This document shows, piece by piece, positions 14,019-21,847 of a stretch of DNA of 64,000 nt. A program made the translations under genes and the position numbers. The first letter of the stretch is position 1. Each line of letters opens with the position of its first letter. This stretch comes from Bradyrhizobium campsiandrae. GTDB lineage: Bacteria > Pseudomonadota > Alphaproteobacteria > Rhizobiales > Xanthobacteraceae. The DNA lies in the NCBI RefSeq assembly GCF_014529705.1, contig NZ_JAANIH010000001.1, positions 186,001 to 250,000 of the forward strand, read 5' to 3'. The notes beneath the pieces are model-generated. The model saw only the letters and a list, made by a program, of their open reading frames with translations. It was not told the origin of the DNA and did not search any database.

Positions 14019-14755
14019 TAATCAGACTCGCTATCTCCGTGCCTCAAAGCATCGAGAGCAGCAAGTGGATCATCAGGCCAATCAGCGTTCACTGCTTTGA
14101 GAGAACCAACAACGGATATCAAATCGTCTGCGCCAAGAGGCTCAAAACCATGGACAGTGAAACGATCCATGCTCCATTCACCATCCTCGTCTCGGCTCCA
14201 CCTACCCTGTCCAAGCAAACGGATCGGTTCAAATAGGAGCTTACTAATCTCCTTAGCCAAGGCTCGCTTGGCGTAGATGTGAGTCAGGACCTTTTCAGGA
14301 GTTTCCAATTGAAGGGGCACAGATTCACTCTTGCCGCCGATGCTGATAAGCCTACCGTCCAAGCTGCCGGGTTGCTGTATACCCGTAATTGCCTGTGGTA
14401 CTGGCGCACGAATGCCTGGGAACGGGATTACCTCGGCGGCGCCCTCAAGAAACACAGCATCGCCACCGTCTTCGCGAAGCATGCTGTTGATCTTGCGATA
14501 AGCCCGTCTCACATCTAGAGGAGCAATCCCGGCGCGTATCTGCGCCGCTCGCGTTTGGATCTGCGGGATAGCTTCTTCATCAACTTTAAAAACCGGAGAG
14601 GTGCTAGCGCTCACGACTTGAGTAAGGTGGAAGTGCTGGGGCGAACCCAACATCGTCATCAACTCTTTGATGTACTCCATCAAGCGGTCGAGCGGCATCG
14701 TTTCGGCGGTATAGGCGCCGTCGATCTTCCACCTGAACTCTCGGTACTTCACCAT
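14018..14755 (-). CDS. Hypothetical protein, partner of the PIN-domain gene
   Basis: A 245-aa soluble protein starting MVKYREFRWKIDGAYTAETM. I do not recognise a named domain. The segment MPLDRLMEYIKELMTMLGS looks like an amphipathic helix pair, and a beta-rich part, DRFTVHGFEPLGADDLISVVG, lies near the end. The start ATG at 14755 follows AAGGG; a GTG sits one codon earlier. Its stop overlaps the PIN gene start (TAATG), so the two were translationally coupled. This arrangement resembles a toxin-antitoxin or related two-gene module, but no antitoxin DNA-binding domain is visible. Base composition is lower in GC than its neighbours. Confidence 0.75.
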   Translation of the reverse strand: MVKYREFRWKIDGAYTAETMPLDRLMEYIKELMTMLGSPQHFHLTQVVSASTSPVFKVDEEAIPQIQTRAAQIRAGIAPLDVRRAYRKINSMLREDGGDAVFLEGAAEVIPFPGIRAPVPQAITGIQQPGSLDGRLISIGGKSESVPLQLETPEKVLTHIYAKRALAKEISKLLFEPIRLLGQGRWSRDEDGEWSMDRFTVHGFEPLGADDLISVVGSLKAVNADWPDDPLAALDALRHGDSESD

Positions 14756-15107
14756 CACTGCAGCCCTTCGAGAGATAAGTCCCGATAGGTGAAGCTTATA
14801 ATCCCTATACCACGAATTGGATGCGCGCCGCGAGCCTCATTGCCCACTCCTGGCGTGCCTGAGTCAATCTCACCGAAGTATATCGCCTCAGATGCCGCGG
14901 CTAACCTGGTGGCGCACAGGGTTAATTCCGCGTTTAAGAATTGAAAAACACCTGTGAACGGGCGTTGCTTCGGGGCGTGGCTTCACAGCGCACCGCGTCG
15001 CATTCTGCTGCGTCCCGGGCATCCACCCCAAAACGAAAACGGGCACTGACGACGTCGGCAACTCAACGTCCTCAGCGCCCGCTCCTCGCGAAGTTTTACG
15101 CGAAGGC
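14756..15107. other. Intergenic region upstream of the PIN module and downstream of recA
   Basis: About 350 bases, unusually AT rich around 14790-14945. It must contain the promoter of the two-gene PIN module reading left and, at its right end, the recA terminator. I see no further gene. Confidence 0.5.
15028..15081 (-). terminator. Probable terminator of recA
   Basis: On the minus strand an interrupted stem (CGGGCGCTGAGGAC at 15081-15068 pairing with GTCAGTGCCCG at 15050-15040) is followed by TTTTCGTTTTGG. It lies about 27 bases downstream of the recA stop codon. Confidence 0.7.
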
Positions 15108-16196
<1,089 letters not shown>

Positions 16197-16287
16197 TGGG
16201 TCGTGCTCCTTATGGCGAGGATTCGGGTGCGGGACAAACGATTGGCGGCGGATCGTCGATAAAAACAATGTACACTATTTGTTCTAG

Positions 16288-16302
16288 GTTCGCAATATGT
16301 TC
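16288..16302 (-). promoter_or_regulatory. LexA (SOS) box of recA
   Basis: GTTCGCAATATGTTC is an exact match to the alphaproteobacterial LexA site GTTC-N7-GTTC. An extra GTTC half-site lies at 16281. It is 92-106 bases upstream of the recA start codon, so LexA repression of recA with DNA-damage induction is expected. Confidence 0.9.
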
Positions 16303-16314
16303 TTTTGGAAAATT

Positions 16315-16385
16315 GGGTACTGGCCTGTTTCAACCCATGGTGGCCTGGTTTGAAAATCCCAGTGGCCGGTTTTGAATTTCCGTGA
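16315..16385. repeat. Cluster of degenerate repeats, possible IS21-type end relic
   Basis: Three tandem variants of GTGGCCTGTTTTGAATTTC follow each other: TGGCCTGTTTCAACCCATGG, TGGCCTGGTTTGAAAATCCC and TGGCCGGTTTTGAATTTCCG. Similar units recur at 16793-16900. Multiple short terminal repeats of this kind, beginning TGGCCTGGTTT, occur at the ends of IS21-family elements, as recalled. No transposase remains. Confidence 0.5.
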
Positions 16386-16476
16386 TCTGCCTCACGGCAC
16401 GTTGCGCGTGGGGGATCTAGTCTCCTCAACCTAACGAGGCGGATGGTCGCTTCGTTGAACAACAGGAGACGGAGAC

Positions 16477-16662
16477 ATGGAACGCGAAATCAATCCGCTT
16501 TCGTGCGACGAACTGGAAATGATTTCGGGCGGGGAACCGAATCTTCTCCTCCAGATCCATATTCCTGGGTTTGATTTCAAGTACTACGATACCGGGTCAG
16601 GAATAGGCTATTCGTGGGGGCACGTGTGCGCCACCAATGGATCGAGCATAAGATGCGATTAG
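16477..16662 (+). CDS. Small peptide with double-glycine leader (bacteriocin/RiPP-like precursor)
   Basis: A 61-aa protein preceded by AGGAGACGGAGAC. Residues 1-19 (MEREINPLSCDELEMISGG) look like a double-glycine leader: an acidic helix with the LS..EL..(I/V).GG pattern that C39-peptidase ABC transporters cleave after GG. The remaining 42 residues form a hydrophobic, aromatic and Gly-rich core (FDFKYYDTGSGIGYSWGHV) with two Cys (CATNGSSIRC) that could form a disulfide. A second leader of this type lies at 17117-17320. No processing transporter or modification enzyme is visible in this window. Classification is by motif only. Confidence 0.6.
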   Translation: MEREINPLSCDELEMISGGEPNLLLQIHIPGFDFKYYDTGSGIGYSWGHVCATNGSSIRCD

Positions 16663-16772
16663 CAATAAATCGGCGCTGCAAGAGGCCGCCTCACCCTTGG
16701 GGGCACATGGTCCGCCTCAACAAGCCGAAGTAACTCAGCCACCTTTTCTCGGTAGGCGCGGTCATTACTCAT
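16659..16772 (-). CDS. Possible 37-aa protein fragment
   Basis: A short frame MSNDRAYREKVAELLRLVEA followed by DHVPPRVRRPL. The first part is a credible amphipathic helix and the end is basic. It overlaps the stop of the preceding peptide gene by four bases. It could be the N-terminus of a decayed gene; support is weak. Confidence 0.25.
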   Translation of the reverse strand: MSNDRAYREKVAELLRLVEADHVPPRVRRPLAAPIYC

Positions 16773-16792
16773 GACTCAGCCCTCCGATCCAG

Positions 16793-16900
16793 GGTGGCTG
16801 GTTTTGAATTTGCGAGTGGCCTGTTTCGGCCAGTACCGGGAATTGGGGGCTGTCCGTATTTGACCCCGGTGCCCTATTTCGAATTTGTGAGTGTCCTAAA
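16793..16900. repeat. Second cluster of the degenerate repeats
   Basis: GGTGGCTGGTTTTGAATTTG, AGTGGCCTGTTTCGGCCAG, GTGCCCTATTTCGAATTTGT and AGTGTCCTAAAC follow in tandem and match the units at 16315-16385. A further weak copy, GGTGGCCTAGTTTGGGTTTT, lies near 17617. This may be the other end of a lost insertion sequence. Confidence 0.45.
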
Positions 16901-16926
16901 CTCGCTTGAGGGCGCAAATTGGCGAC

Positions 16927-17073
16927 ATGGGGACAATGGCTCTCAAGCTTCTCCTATTCGCCGGGACGGCGCTGTTTTGGACAGGCCCCGGCTTTAATCC
17001 TCGCTACGGATGGCCCATTTCCATTGGCATATGCATCATGGCCGCCATCGCCCTTCACTTCGCTGCGCCGTAA
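16927..17073 (+). CDS. Small membrane protein (48 aa)
   Basis: The frame begins MGTMALKLLLFAGTALFW and continues TGPGFNPRYGWPISIGICI with a second hydrophobic stretch ending LHFAAP. Two transmembrane helices with a short loop are predicted by eye. It ends one base before a hairpin terminator, which supports a real transcription unit. No known family is recognised. Confidence 0.55.
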   Translation: MGTMALKLLLFAGTALFWTGPGFNPRYGWPISIGICIMAAIALHFAAP

Positions 17074-17104
17074 GGCCGCCTCCGTCGGCGGCCTCTGGTC
17101 TTCT
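17073..17104 (+). terminator. Hairpin terminator after the 48-aa membrane protein
   Basis: AGGCCGCC (17073-17080) pairs with GGCGGCCT (17087-17094), followed by CTGGTCTTCTTT. The stem starts at the last base of the stop codon. Confidence 0.65.
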
Positions 17105-17116
17105 TTCGTCCGGCCT

Positions 17117-17320
17117 TCACAAGCCTAATGCGAAACCCACGGCAACGCTGCCCATAATGAGTTCGCCTGCCACTTGACCCAAGCTCATGCCGGGTCCGCC
17201 GTAGGGCACATATGCACCTGGCGCTTTCGGGTCTAGCTGGCCTCGGCCATCATTCATCATGCCGCCGCGAACGGCATCGAGATCCTCGACGGAAAGCAAA
17301 TCCACATCCAGCTTGTTCAT
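17117..17320 (-). CDS. Small peptide with double-glycine leader (bacteriocin-like)
   Basis: A 67-aa protein. The ATG at 17320 is preceded by AGGAGG seven bases away. Residues 1-20 (MNKLDVDLLSVEDLDAVRGG) are a textbook double-glycine leader with an LSVEDLDAVRGG cleavage region. The core begins MMNDGRGQLDPKAPGAYVPY and ends in a hydrophobic Gly-rich helix with GxxxG-type spacing (MSLGQVAGELIMGSVAVGFA), as in pore-forming class II bacteriocins. It lacks Cys. It is convergent with the small membrane gene at 16927 and about 450 bases from the other leader peptide. The transporter must be encoded elsewhere. Confidence 0.65.
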   Translation of the reverse strand: MNKLDVDLLSVEDLDAVRGGMMNDGRGQLDPKAPGAYVPYGGPGMSLGQVAGELIMGSVAVGFALGL

Positions 17321-17467
17321 GTTTATCCTCCTGGGGTAAGGGACCATTCCCTTGACACCTAGGAGTAAGCGGTGCGGCTTTTCGGCGCGGTGATCCCTGT
17401 CACACAGGAACGCAGCCCAGGCGCCCGTGATGTCCGCTGAACAGACCGCCTCAGTTGGCGGCCTCTT

Positions 17468-17557
17468 TCACGACAATCCCTTGCCGTCGTCCTCGTCGCG
17501 CTCGTCCCCAAAATCAAGCTGATACTGTTCTCCGAACCTCGGATCGTGCGTGTCCAT
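17468..17557 (-). CDS. Possible 29-aa acidic peptide
   Basis: The frame reads MDTHDPRFGEQYQLDFGDER and then EDDGKGLS. It is strongly acidic and is followed on the minus strand by GGCCGCC-loop-GGCGGTC, a terminator-like hairpin. No clear Shine-Dalgarno sequence precedes it, so this is only a candidate. Confidence 0.35.
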   Translation of the reverse strand: MDTHDPRFGEQYQLDFGDERDEDDGKGLS

Positions 17558-17622
17558 TTATCGATGAAGTCCAGTCGGGCGGTCCGGGCCTGCCCCGGTG
17601 CCCTGAGTTGATTTTTGGTGGC

Positions 17623-17745
17623 CTAGTTTGGGTTTTCGGGCGGACTGGCTTGATGGCGCCGGAGAAACCACGGCTTCACAAAGGCGTAGCCAAAGAAGCA
17701 CAAGACGGCCGCAGGCAGGATCAAGGGCAGCAACATCAGGGACAT
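17623..17745 (-). CDS. Small single-pass membrane protein (40 aa)
   Basis: The frame reads MSLMLLPLILPAAVLCFFGY, then AFVKPWFLRRHQASPPENPN. One transmembrane helix is followed by a positively charged, probably cytoplasmic tail. GCGGAG is placed six bases before the ATG. Tiny membrane proteins of this type often modulate larger membrane complexes, but nothing here indicates a partner. Confidence 0.6.
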   Translation of the reverse strand: MSLMLLPLILPAAVLCFFGYAFVKPWFLRRHQASPPENPN

Positions 17746-17839
17746 CGAACACTCCGCAATCGGAGCATCCGTAGGTTGGTGCCCTTACGCTGTCCTTACG
17801 GAACGGTCATGTTGGAAACATTTTGAAACAAAGATCGCC

Positions 17840-18019
17840 TCAATTGGCCTCGGCCGGGTGTTTGGCGGCTCCCAAGATCAACAGCGCCAGAGGCGCCAGC
17901 GGGCCGACTGCGACGGCGATCCAGAGCCACCTTGCCGACGATCTGCTGCGTTCGCGCGCCATCGCGCCTGCGAGCGGGATCGATCCAATCGAGGCGATGA
18001 CGAAAAGCCAGTAGGCCAT
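17840..18019 (-). CDS. Small two-helix membrane protein (59 aa)
   Basis: The sequence MAYWLFVIASIGSIPLAGAM forms a first hydrophobic helix. A basic loop ARERSRSSARW and a second helix LWIAVAVGPLAPLALLILGA follow. GGAG lies six bases before the ATG at 18019; an upstream ATG at 18025 has no room for a ribosome-binding site. The two small membrane genes 17623 and 17840 are on the same strand about 95 bases apart. Confidence 0.6.
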   Translation of the reverse strand: MAYWLFVIASIGSIPLAGAMARERSRSSARWLWIAVAVGPLAPLALLILGAAKHPAEAN

Positions 18020-18231
18020 GACCATCTCCAATGCCGCACGATATGGTAGCATGAAAGTCATGGACGGCCCTCGCCTCCGCAAAATGTGAGGCCGTCCTTG
18101 TCTCGCGAAGATGATGTGCATCAACGCTGCCAAGCCGTGCTGCCGTCATAATTTCGTAATCCTTCGGCACAGAACTTTTCATTGGTCACAGACTTTCCTC
18201 GGGATGGGGCCAGGCGATGGGGAATCGGATC

Positions 18232-18399
18232 ATGACGGAACACACGCACAACGATGCCATCAGGCGCAATTCCCTGCGCGAGGCTGCGCTCGAGGAGATG
18301 GCGAAGTTCGAGCGCAGGGAAAGCGAGTTCCGCAGGAAGGATCGCGCCGAGCGCGCCGCCGATCTCCGCCTGCCCCTGGACGAGATCCAGGTGCATTAG
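18232..18399 (+). CDS. Small charged helical protein (55 aa)
   Basis: Starts MTEHTHNDAIRRNSLREAAL and continues as a highly charged helix (EEMAKFERRESEFRRKDRAE). It resembles short DNA- or protein-binding coiled-coil proteins but no family is recognised. GGGGA precedes the ATG. It could instead start at 18217. Confidence 0.5.
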   Translation: MTEHTHNDAIRRNSLREAALEEMAKFERRESEFRRKDRAERAADLRLPLDEIQVH

Positions 18400-18496
18400 G
18401 ACGCAATCCGGCGGTTACCTACTGTGCATGGGGTTGTTTTGCGGATCTGGCGAGATCCGCCCCACCGGCTGCATCAAGTCCTCGCATCGGCTCCCG

Positions 18497-18586
18497 CTAC
18501 ATCAGCGCCAGCAGCACGATGCCGACGACCAAGACCACGAAGCCAGCCGCCGTCGCGGCGGCGAATGACCGCTCTACCTTGTCCAT
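18497..18586 (-). CDS. Very small single-pass membrane protein (29 aa)
   Basis: MDKVERSFAAATAAGFVVLV followed by VGIVLLALM is almost entirely one transmembrane helix with a short charged N-terminus. GGGGTGG lies ahead of the ATG. The length and composition fit a real small membrane protein, but no homology can be claimed. Confidence 0.45.
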   Translation of the reverse strand: MDKVERSFAAATAAGFVVLVVGIVLLALM

Positions 18587-18816
18587 GATGCCACCCCGCT
18601 GTCGGCGCGCCACGTATCCCCCATGGCTTCGCCGTGCGCGCAAAGTGTCGCCAACGGATGTGTCCTAATTTGTGCGGGCGGATGTCTGAATTGGGACGCG
18701 AGCGCGCCTCTCAATGCCCTCGTAAGCCCCGCACAAGCTTGCGTAAGGCACCTGTCAGCCGAATGCTCTAGCGTCGCCTTGCCCGCTGGACCAACACCGG
18801 GCCTCCATACCCAGTC

Positions 18817-18852
18817 GACCCCGCTCGTCCCGAGCGGGGTCTTCTGTTTTGT
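18817..18852 (+). terminator. Intrinsic terminator without an upstream gene
   Basis: A perfect 11-bp stem (GACCCCGCTCG / CGAGCGGGGTC, loop TCC) is followed by TTCTGTTTTG. No coding frame precedes it within 250 bases on this strand. Confidence 0.8.
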
Positions 18853-19000
18853 CGGCCGAGCGACGAAGCTGCCGAACCCTTGCGGGATTCCGTCCGCGAT
18901 CAGATCCGCCTCGCTCTGTCAGGCTGCCGTAAGCTGAGCGGGCTACGGTCGTCCCGCTATGGTGTTGCAGCCCAGCACCTCAGCCTCCAATAACCTTCTG

Positions 19001-19032
19001 CCCCGCCCGGCTCTCTCCTGGCGGGGTTTTTT
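19001..19032 (+). terminator. Intrinsic terminator without an upstream gene
   Basis: CCCCGCC (19001-19007) pairs with GGCGGGG (19020-19026) and is followed by TTTTTT. The transcript it ends has no visible coding frame. Confidence 0.85.
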
Positions 19033-19304
19033 CTGACGCGAAGACACGAGACCCGCGCGCATTCGATGTCGCCTGGTTTCCCCCGTGGTTCTCCGGGCAA
19101 GAACAGAGTTCCTGACCTAATCACGACCCGCAGCATCCATCGCCCGCCAGTCTTTCGGAATCCGATTTCGCTTGTTTCGAACTGCGCGCGCTTGCCGAAT
19201 TCCGATGACTTGTCCTCGACTTAATCCCAATTTTTGCTTGTGAAAGGAATATTACCTCGCCCAACATGTTACCCGACATGACAAGGTGAATCGTGGAGGT
19301 GACC

Positions 19305-19505
19305 ATGAATCACAGGGGTGTTGAGTTCACGGTTGCAAAGACGGCGGTTCCGGGTGTCTGGCAATGGCAGTTCCGGATCGGCGACGAAATCAGGACAGGC
19401 AAGACCGAGACGAAGATCGACCTCCTGGCCATCCGTCGGGTGCAGCTGCGCATCGATCGAGAGCTCAAGGCCATGGGCCGCAAGAGGGCTGAGGCGTCAG
19501 GTTGA
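19305..19505 (+). CDS. Small hypothetical protein (66 aa)
   Basis: The ATG at 19305 is preceded by GGAGGTGA at ideal spacing. The protein has an N-terminal beta-rich part (MNHRGVEFTVAKTAVPGVWQ, then WQFRIGDEIRTGKTETK) and a C-terminal helix (LLAIRRVQLRIDRELKAMG). It resembles small conserved rhizobial proteins of unknown function. It is convergent with the next gene. Confidence 0.7.
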   Translation: MNHRGVEFTVAKTAVPGVWQWQFRIGDEIRTGKTETKIDLLAIRRVQLRIDRELKAMGRKRAEASG

Positions 19506-19523
19506 AAGGCCGGAGCGGGACGG

Positions 19524-19778
19524 CTAGTCGGCGCTGGGCAGCCGCCGCATGGTGAATTCGATGTCGCCGCCGGGCAATTCGCGCCAGGTTTCGACCTCGC
19601 TCATATAGCCGGCCTTGGGATAGCGCGCGAAGAAGGCCTGCGCTCTTGCCCGCGCTGCCGCGCGCGGCAGGGTGAAGCTCTCGCGCAAATAACCGTCGCC
19701 GGCCGTGCCGGATGGCCTGGCGGCTCGCTTGCGCCGGCGCGCCATCCGCTCGGCGAGGTCCTGCGGCCGATCCGCCAT
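19524..19778 (-). CDS. Small hypothetical protein (84 aa)
   Basis: Starts MADRPQDLAERMARRRKRAA at 19778, preceded by GAGGAGG. The second half, YLRESFTLPRAAARARAQAF then YPKAGYMSEVETWRELPGGD, is conserved-looking with a final strand IEFTMRRLP. No domain is recognised. It is soluble and basic at the N-terminus. The longer frame to 19982 is not supported by a ribosome-binding site. Confidence 0.7.
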   Translation of the reverse strand: MADRPQDLAERMARRRKRAARPSGTAGDGYLRESFTLPRAAARARAQAFFARYPKAGYMSEVETWRELPGGDIEFTMRRLPSAD

Positions 19779-19876
19779 ATCCTGCCTCCTCAACGCAACA
19801 CTGCGAGAGAATGTAGGATCCGGTCCTCGCGAAGGCGAGTCCTGACGGAGGCGTCCCCCGCCTCCGGGGACCCCGC

Positions 19877-20176
19877 TCAATTTGCCGCCGTGCCGCCGGA
19901 CTTGGGCTTCTTGGGCGTGCTGGTGGCGGCTGACGCCTTCGGCGCTGGCTGCTTCGGCGGGTCGGCGCGCATTCCGCCCCATGGATCATTGGAGGCCTTG
20001 GCGTCCGGGATCTTCTTCAACGTCTCCTTGTAGGCCTTGTCACGCTCAGCATCGGCGGCCTTCTCGTCGTCCGTCTTGGAGGGGGTATCCGCCAGCAGAT
20101 TGATATGGGGCGCGTCCTGCGCGAAAGCCGGTCCGGCCAGCACCGCCAGCACCGCCGCCATACGGAAAAGCTTCAT
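19877..20176 (-). CDS. Small secreted protein with DPWGG motif
   Basis: A 99-aa protein with signal peptide MKLFRMAAVLAVLAGPAFA cleaved before QDAP. The mature part is Lys/Asp-rich (DDEKAADAERDKAYKETLKK) and contains IPDAK then NDPWGGMR, followed by a Pro/Lys/Ala-rich tail. The same pattern occurs in the protein at 22185-22418, so the two are paralogues. AAGGAG precedes the ATG at 20176. It is periplasmic by prediction; function unknown. Confidence 0.8.
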   Translation of the reverse strand: MKLFRMAAVLAVLAGPAFAQDAPHINLLADTPSKTDDEKAADAERDKAYKETLKKIPDAKASNDPWGGMRADPPKQPAPKASAATSTPKKPKSGGTAAN

Positions 20177-20256
20177 CACTCACTCCTTGATCATCGATAG
20201 AGGGGCGGATTCCGCGCCCGGTCCTTCTTCACGGCTCCGAGCGCCGCTTCAATCCA

Positions 20257-20388
20257 CTAGAGCCGATCCGATCTGCACGATTTCGGCCCGTGAAGCCAGT
20301 CATCCCAGATCGGACCGCACTTGGTGCAGCCGTTCAGCGCCAGAGCGAACGCAGTCAGGCAAAATACCAGGATACACCGACGCAACAT
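20257..20388 (-). CDS. Very small lipoprotein (43 aa)
   Basis: The frame reads MLRRCILVFCLTAFALALNG and then CTKCGPIWDDWLHGPKSC. ALNGC is a lipobox, giving a mature lipoprotein of only 23 residues with three Cys and a WDDW motif. Similar tiny lipoproteins with TKCGPIWDDW are known to me from Bradyrhizobium. Too short to be found by most gene callers. Function unknown. Confidence 0.65.
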   Translation of the reverse strand: MLRRCILVFCLTAFALALNGCTKCGPIWDDWLHGPKSCRSDRL

Positions 20389-20515
20389 CGTCCACCACGC
20401 TTCCAAGCGTGGCATCATATCGGGCGAAGTCGGGCATTTTCAAGCCGACGACCCCGGTGACTTCGCCGCAGCCAGGCGGGCAGCATGAGCGAAACATCCG
20501 GCAACACAGGAGGGA

Positions 20516-20989
20516 ATGACAGCAATGCCATCGCAGCCAGACGATGAGTTCGGCATCACCGAGGCCCGACGGATCCTCGGCGAGGTCTTTGCACCCTGGA
20601 TCCAGGATCTCAACCTCTCCGTCGAGCGCATCGAGCACATCCCGCCTCCCGAAGCACCGGACTGGCAGCCGGGCGCGCTGCTGCGCATGCCGTTCTCGGA
20701 GCGGCTATGCCGCAACGGCGGCGTGGTCTGCGGCCAGGCGCTGATGGCGCTGGCCGACACCGCGATGGTGATCGCGAATCTCGCCGCCAACCGCGGCTAC
20801 CGTCCGATGACGACGGTGGACCAGACCACGCATTTCATGCGCGCAGTCTCATCGTCCGACGTGCTGGCGGACGCGCGCGTGGTACGGCTCGGACGCACCA
20901 TGAGCTTCGGCCGCGTCACCCTGCTCTCCGCCTCCGACAACAAGCAGGTGGCGATGGTGTCGGGCGCGTTTGCGATGCTGCCGGGCTGA
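20516..20989 (+). CDS. PaaI/hotdog-fold thioesterase family protein
   Basis: A protein of about 157 aa with the hotdog fold of PaaI-type acyl-CoA thioesterases: ERLCRNGGVVCGQALMALAD (active-site helix region), AMVIANLAANRG, MTTVDQTTHFMRAV and ADARVVRLGRTMSFGRVTL. These enzymes hydrolyse acyl-CoA thioesters in the cytoplasm; the substrate is not determinable. AGGAGG lies only two bases before the ATG at 20516 and 11 bases before the ATG at 20525, so the true start may be 20525. It is monocistronic. Confidence 0.85.
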   Translation: MTAMPSQPDDEFGITEARRILGEVFAPWIQDLNLSVERIEHIPPPEAPDWQPGALLRMPFSERLCRNGGVVCGQALMALADTAMVIANLAANRGYRPMTTVDQTTHFMRAVSSSDVLADARVVRLGRTMSFGRVTLLSASDNKQVAMVSGAFAMLPG

Positions 20990-21097
20990 GCATCGTCCGA
21001 GGGAGGAGAGCCGCGTGGGCATAAAGCTCACCTGGGCTCTCCGCCACGATTGCGTCGATGCGAAGCGCGCTTTGATCGCGCTTCGCTCGGCACCTCC

Positions 21098-21130
21098 AAG
21101 AATTACTCAAGAATTACTCAAGAATTACTT
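21098..21130. repeat. Three tandem copies of an 11-bp unit
   Basis: AAGAATTACTC is repeated three times head to tail (the last copy ends TT). The third copy contains the stop codon of the HdeA-like gene read on the minus strand, so repeat slippage would add in-frame stops rather than extend the protein. Confidence 0.85.
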
Positions 21131-21418
21131 GCCGAGAATTTCGTCAGCCGCGGTGACGACGCTGACGGTCGGATTCTTTCCGCAATAGGAGCCGAACTTC
21201 TTGGCATTCTCGATGAACACCTCGGTGTCGATGATCGCGTTGTCCTCGTCGCCCTTGTACCAGCCGTCCATCCAGGTCAGCACGACCGCGATGTTGTCCT
21301 CCCCGCTCTCGAGGAACTGCCTGCATGTCATGGTCGAGAGGTCCCACTTGACGGCATGGGCGGGCATCGACATCAGCGACAGCGCCGCGACGAACAGAAG
21401 CGAGAGTGTGGTCTTCAT
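21125..21418 (-). CDS. HdeA/HdeB-like periplasmic acid-stress protein
   Basis: A 97-aa secreted protein starting MKTTLSLLFVAALSLMSMPA with cleavage after AHA. The mature part shows the HdeA/HdeB family pattern: WDLSTMTCRQFLES, VVLTWMDGWYKG and YCGKNPTVSVVTAADEI, with two Cys spaced to form the conserved disulfide. HdeA-type proteins prevent aggregation of periplasmic proteins at low pH. GGAG precedes the ATG at 21418. Two Cys and the small size support the call. Confidence 0.82.
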   Translation of the reverse strand: MKTTLSLLFVAALSLMSMPAHAVKWDLSTMTCRQFLESGEDNIAVVLTWMDGWYKGDEDNAIIDTEVFIENAKKFGSYCGKNPTVSVVTAADEILGK

Positions 21419-21604
21419 CGGAATCTCCATCGGCGCATAACGCCATAAAGCAAAAGGCTTGCGGGATAAACTCGGCGGAACGTGACCAGCCGCATCAACG
21501 TCGTAAACGAAGTCTGAAGCGCTGTGCAAGTAGCGACAGTATTGAGTTTAGTTCAACGTAATTTCTATGCACTACTTCACAATCATCATTGTGGATCAAC
21601 GCAG

Positions 21605-21847
21605 ATGACCGAGAAGCGTGCAGCGCAACGTCACCGGGTCTTCAAGGGTGGTACGATCACCTATGAAAATAGGGGCATTTCGTGCACGGTGCGAAACATG
21701 TCGGAAGGCGGCGCGGCAATCGACCTCGATGCTCCCGTCACACTGCCGCAATCATTCACGCTCTCGATCGCGCGTGACAATTTCGTGCGCAATTGCCGCG
21801 CCGTCTGGCGCAGCGAGCGGCGCATCGGCATCGCTTTCGTGCAATAA
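21605..21847 (+). CDS. PilZ domain protein
   Basis: An 80-aa protein that is a single PilZ-like domain. MTEKRAAQRHRVFKGGTITY contains the basic region and is followed by CTVRNMSEGGAAIDLD, the (D/N)xSxxG motif. The end, FVRNCRAVWRSERRIGIAFV, is the last strands. PilZ domains bind cyclic di-GMP through RxxxR and (D/N)xSxxG; here the Arg motif reads RHRVFKGG and is only partial, so binding is uncertain. Many such single-domain copies exist in Bradyrhizobium. Confidence 0.82.
   Translation: MTEKRAAQRHRVFKGGTITYENRGISCTVRNMSEGGAAIDLDAPVTLPQSFTLSIARDNFVRNCRAVWRSERRIGIAFVQ

Larger units (their letters stand above)
18587..19304. other. Gene-poor region with two intrinsic terminators, candidate sRNAs
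   Basis: About 700 bases without a convincing coding frame. It contains two strong intrinsic terminators on the plus strand (18817-18852 and 19001-19032), each with no gene upstream. This is the usual look of small RNA genes. A candidate transcript would end at 18852, and a second would lie between about 18860 and 19032. No RNA family is recognised. Confidence 0.4.

Noticed and set aside
17455..17826. A 123-codon plus-strand frame
   Set aside because: Low protein character and it runs opposite a better-supported 40-aa membrane protein with a ribosome-binding site.
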